Shown in pieces: positions 6,874 to 8,521 of a stretch of 8,521 bases of DNA (its first letter is position 1; the number at the start of each line of letters is the position of its first letter). The position numbers and the translations under genes were made by a program. Origin of the DNA: an uncultured Ruminococcus sp. (GTDB lineage: Bacteria; Bacillota; Clostridia; Oscillospirales; Ruminococcaceae); contig ONNL01000169.1 of assembly GCA_900319195.1 (NCBI GenBank), positions 1-8,521 on the forward strand, in the 5' to 3' direction. The notes under the pieces are model-generated. The model had not been told where the DNA came from and ran no database searches. It worked only from the letters and a program-made list of their open reading frames with translations.

Positions 6874-6902
6874 ATTATAGCATACTTATTTATAAAAATC
6901 AA
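6874..6902 (-). promoter_or_regulatory. Sigma-A promoter of the EAL-PAS gene
   Basis: On the minus strand TTGATT (6902-6897) and TATAAT (6879-6874) are separated by exactly 17 nt. The predicted transcription start near 6867 gives a leader of about 55 nt to the ATG at 6812. Surrounding DNA is strongly AT-rich, as expected for a promoter. Confidence 0.75.
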
Positions 6903-6941
6903 GAGAAAAAGTGTAAAAAAATAATTAATTCTGTAAGCTTG

Positions 6942-6968
6942 TGTGAAACGTGTGCACTTTGTTTCACA
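6942..6968. promoter_or_regulatory. Palindrome between divergent promoters, possible operator
   Basis: TGTGAAAC (6942-6949) is repeated inverted as GTTTCACA (6961-6968) around an 11-nt centre that itself contains the palindrome GTGCAC. It lies 40 nt upstream of the EAL -35 and about 80 nt upstream of the Fe-S operon -35, a fitting place for a regulator binding both sides. It could equally be an RNA hairpin. The binding protein is unknown. Confidence 0.35.
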
Positions 6969-6971
6969 TTT

Positions 6972-7038
6972 GGCTCATTTAGACGAGCCTGCACTGCTTT
7001 CAACTGCATTTTCACCGCGAATATTGTGAATTTTTTTT
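6972..7038. other. Rest of the divergent intergenic region: short palindromes and a T8 tract
   Basis: GGCTC (6972-6976) pairs with GAGCC (6985-6989). TTCAC (7011-7015) pairs with GTGAA (7026-7030), directly followed by eight T residues (7031-7038), which looks like a weak plus-strand terminator just upstream of the Fe-S promoter or its AT-rich upstream element. No open reading frame with a ribosome binding site was found in 6813-7197. Confidence 0.3.
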
Positions 7039-7046
7039 AACAGCTA

Positions 7047-7075
7047 TTGACTTGTCCACTGAAATAAGGTATAAT
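7047..7075 (+). promoter_or_regulatory. Strong sigma-A promoter of the Fe-S scaffold operon
   Basis: TTGACT (7047-7052), a 17-nt spacer, and a consensus TATAAT (7070-7075). An AT-rich T8 tract lies just upstream of the -35 and could act as an UP element. The predicted start near 7082 leaves a leader of about 115 nt before the ATG at 7198. Confidence 0.85.
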
Positions 7076-7082
7076 TATTAAA

Positions 7083-7169
7083 GGTGTGACGACCTGCGTT
7101 TATGCAGCTTATCACAGACCGCCTATTAAAACTGATACAACGCTCTCGCGTATCTGTCAGTTTTTATTT
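7083..7169 (+). ncRNA. Candidate structured leader RNA with terminator (attenuator, riboswitch or small RNA)
   Basis: Directly after the predicted start comes a folded domain: GGT (7083-7085) with ACC (7118-7120), GTGA (7086-7089) with TCAC (7112-7115), and CTGC (7094-7097) with GCAG (7104-7107) closing a GTTTAT loop. A terminator-like hairpin follows. AAAACTGA (7128-7135) pairs with TCAGTTTT (7157-7164), with an inner ACGC/GCGT stem and TCTC loop (7140-7151), then T-rich TTTTTATTT. The ribosome binding site is 15 nt beyond. An alternative pairing ACAGA (7114-7118) with TCTGT (7153-7157) would break both structures, a possible antiterminator. I do not recognise a known riboswitch class. The fold is read from the sequence; a regulatory role is inferred from the order promoter, fold, terminator, gene. 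Confidence 0.55.
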
Positions 7170-7197
7170 GTAACATATTATATCAGGAGGTACATTT

Positions 7198-7890
7198 ATG
7201 GTTTACACAGCAAAAATCGAATCACAGTGTCCCGTAGCTCAGGGTGTACATCACGGTGCAGCACCGATACCCGAAGAAGGACAGTGGATCAAGTCAAAGG
7301 AGATCAAGGACATAAAGGGCTATACACACGGTATAGGCTGGTGTGCTCCTCAGCAGGGTGCCTGCAAGCTCTCACTCAACGTTAAGGATGGTATTATTCA
7401 GGAGGCTCTCGTTGAGACAATTGGCTGCTCGGGTATGACTCATTCTGCTGCTATGGCTGCTGAGATCCTTCCCGGACTCACTGTTCTCGAGGCTCTCAAT
7501 ACAGACCTCGTTTGCGACGCTATCAACACTGCAATGAGAGAGCTGTTCCTTCAGATCGTTTACGGACGTACACAGAGCGCATTCTCAGATGACGGTCTTT
7601 CGATCGGTGCAGGTCTTGAGGATCTCGGTAAGGGCGATCGTTCAATGGTCGGTACAATGTATGGTACTCTCAAGAAGGGACCCAGATACCTCGAAATGAC
7701 AGAGGGCTATGTTACAGGTATCGCACTCGACAAGAACGACGAGATAATCGGATATAAGTATATCAACTTCGGCAAGATGATGGACTTCATCAAGAGCGGT
7801 ATGAGTGCTGATGAGGCTTACAACAAGGCATCAGGTCAGTACGGCCGTGTAGATGATGCTGTAAAGATCATTGATCCCAGAAAGGACTAA
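7198..7890 (+). CDS. NifU/IscU-like iron-sulfur cluster assembly scaffold protein
   Basis: A 230-residue cytoplasmic protein related to the NifU N-terminal/IscU scaffold fold, on which Fe-S clusters are built before transfer to apoproteins. The core is seen in GWCAPQQGACKLSLNV (residues 47-62) and VETIGCSGMTHSAAMAAEIL (72-91), followed by LPGLTVLEAL. The second matches the IscU segment around its middle cluster cysteine. Cysteines at 11, 49, 56, 77 and 106 are candidate ligands. It is longer than IscU (about 130 residues), with a C-terminal extension holding GTMYGTLKKGPRYLEM and an aromatic-rich end. The start is secure: AGGAGG (7185-7190) is 7 nt upstream of the ATG. It is followed after 14 nt by a GGGtGRT-family gene, a pairing I recall from Clostridia. 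Codon choice (GCT, GGT, ATC, CTC, AAG) suggests high expression. The proof of scaffold function is by family only; no cysteine desulfurase gene is in view. Confidence 0.85.
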   Translation: MVYTAKIESQCPVAQGVHHGAAPIPEEGQWIKSKEIKDIKGYTHGIGWCAPQQGACKLSLNVKDGIIQEALVETIGCSGMTHSAAMAAEILPGLTVLEALNTDLVCDAINTAMRELFLQIVYGRTQSAFSDDGLSIGAGLEDLGKGDRSMVGTMYGTLKKGPRYLEMTEGYVTGIALDKNDEIIGYKYINFGKMMDFIKSGMSADEAYNKASGQYGRVDDAVKIIDPRKD

Positions 7891-7904
7891 GGAGGTTTTT
7901 TATA

Positions 7905-8521
7905 ATGATAACATTTGAATCTTATGAAAGACGTATTGACCAGATCAATGCTGTTCTTAACAATTATGGTATAAAGTCTATTGAAGAGGCTGAGGAAGTT
8001 TGTAAGAATGCAGGCATAGACCCCTATCACATCGTTGAGGGAATCCAGCCTATCTGCTTCGAGAACGCTAAGTGGGCTTACACAGTAGGCGCTGCTATCG
8101 CTATCAAGAAGGGTTGCAGAAACGCTGCTGATGCTGCTGCTGCCATCGGTGAGGGACTTCAGGCATTCTGCATTCCCGGTTCTGTTGCTGACCACAGAAA
8201 AGTAGGTCTCGGTCATGGTAACCTCGGTAAGATGCTCCTCAGCGAAGATACAGAATGCTTCGCATTCCTCGCAGGTCACGAGTCATTCGCTGCTGCTGAA
8301 GGCGCTATCGGTATTGCTGAAAAGGCTAACAAGGTTCGTCAGAAGCCCCTCCGTGTTATCCTCAACGGTCTCGGAAAGGACGCTGCTCAGATCATCGCTC
8401 GTATCAACGGCTTTACTTACATCGAGACAGAGATGGACTACGCAACAGGCGAAGTAAAGGAAGTTTTCCGCAAGGCTTACTCAGACGGTCTCCGCGCTAA
8501 GGTTAACTGCTACGGCGCTAA
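7905..8521 (+). CDS. GGGtGRT family protein, 3' partial
   Basis: The frame runs open from ATG at 7905 to the right edge, 205 full codons, starting MITFESYERRIDQINAVLNN. GGAGG (7891-7895) lies 9 nt upstream, directly after the scaffold gene's stop, so the two are translated from one message. I recognise the N-terminal part of the GGGtGRT protein family (Pfam GGGtGRT), named for a glycine-rich motif expected beyond the window edge, so the naming motif itself is not seen. Visible features are cysteines in EEVCKNAG, QPICFEN, KGCRNA, AFCIPG, TECFAF and VNCYG, a Gly/His segment GLGHGNLGKMLL, and the strand-like PLRVILNGLGKDAAQIIARI. Function is unknown; its constant neighbour suggests a role with Fe-S clusters, perhaps as a client or a dedicated partner. 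Codon use matches the gene before it. Confidence 0.85.
   Translation, partial: MITFESYERRIDQINAVLNNYGIKSIEEAEEVCKNAGIDPYHIVEGIQPICFENAKWAYTVGAAIAIKKGCRNAADAAAAIGEGLQAFCIPGSVADHRKVGLGHGNLGKMLLSEDTECFAFLAGHESFAAAEGAIGIAEKANKVRQKPLRVILNGLGKDAAQIIARINGFTYIETEMDYATGEVKEVFRKAYSDGLRAKVNCYGA

Noticed and set aside
6942..6968. CRP/FNR-type binding site
   Set aside because: The TGTGA and TCACA half-sites are 17 nt apart instead of 6, so the geometry is wrong.
7083..7120. tRNA or a known riboswitch class (fluoride, guanidine, preQ1, c-di-GMP) in the leader
   Set aside because: The stems and loop sequences do not match the conserved cores of these classes as I know them, and no cloverleaf can be drawn.
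7102..7173. A 23-codon leader peptide starting MQLITDRLL inside the Fe-S operon leader
   Set aside because: No ribosome binding site and no run of regulatory codons; the stretch is better explained by RNA folding.
7901..7906. Internal TATAAT as a promoter for the GGGtGRT gene
   Set aside because: It overlaps the start codon region and has no -35 partner; it is a by-product of the T-rich spacer before ATG 7905.

Overview
The window looks like a chromosomal segment from a Gram-positive anaerobe of the Clostridia, most likely a Ruminococcus-type gut or rumen bacterium (Oscillospiraceae). The assignment is an inference. It rests on the NifU-like scaffold plus GGGtGRT gene pair, the Firmicutes-style AGGAGG ribosome binding sites, the sigma-A promoters with 17-nt spacers, and the protein flavour. 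No 16S rRNA or tRNA is present to confirm it.

Layout. (1) 3-2342, plus strand: a large gene open at the left edge. It encodes one polypeptide with a xylose-isomerase-like TIM barrel followed by a complete acyl-CoA synthetase (ANL superfamily). (2) 2343-2615: a gene-free stretch packed with four stem-loops, probably an interspersed palindromic element. (3) 2616-3212 and 3248-4474, plus strand: a closely spaced pair of RNA-modification genes, an RsuA/RluE-type pseudouridine synthase without an S4 domain and an RlmI-type methyltransferase. (4) 4486-5010, minus strand: a small PAP2 membrane phosphatase converging on the methyltransferase. (5) 5011-5225: a second hairpin-rich gap with a 19-bp perfect inverted repeat. 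(6) 5226-6812, minus strand: an EAL-PAS c-di-GMP phosphodiesterase that seems to stop at the end of a PAS domain. (7) 6813-7197: a 385-nt divergent promoter region. (8) 7198-7890 and 7905 to the right edge, plus strand: a NifU/IscU-like Fe-S scaffold protein and the start of a GGGtGRT-family protein, which form an operon.

How the parts work together. The two rRNA-modification genes are probably co-transcribed. The Fe-S scaffold and GGGtGRT genes are 14 nt apart, share a strong promoter, and use a codon set rich in GCT, GGT, ATC, CTC and AAG that suggests high expression. Their roughly 115-nt leader contains a folded domain and then a terminator-like hairpin ahead of the ribosome binding site, so it is a candidate attenuator, riboswitch or small RNA. 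The EAL gene is divergently transcribed from its own sigma-A promoter.

Most worth following up: the leader RNA upstream of the Fe-S operon, the two hairpin-rich intergenic elements that abut and distort gene boundaries, and the isomerase-ligase fusion. No CRISPR array, transposase, tRNA, rRNA or defence system was seen.
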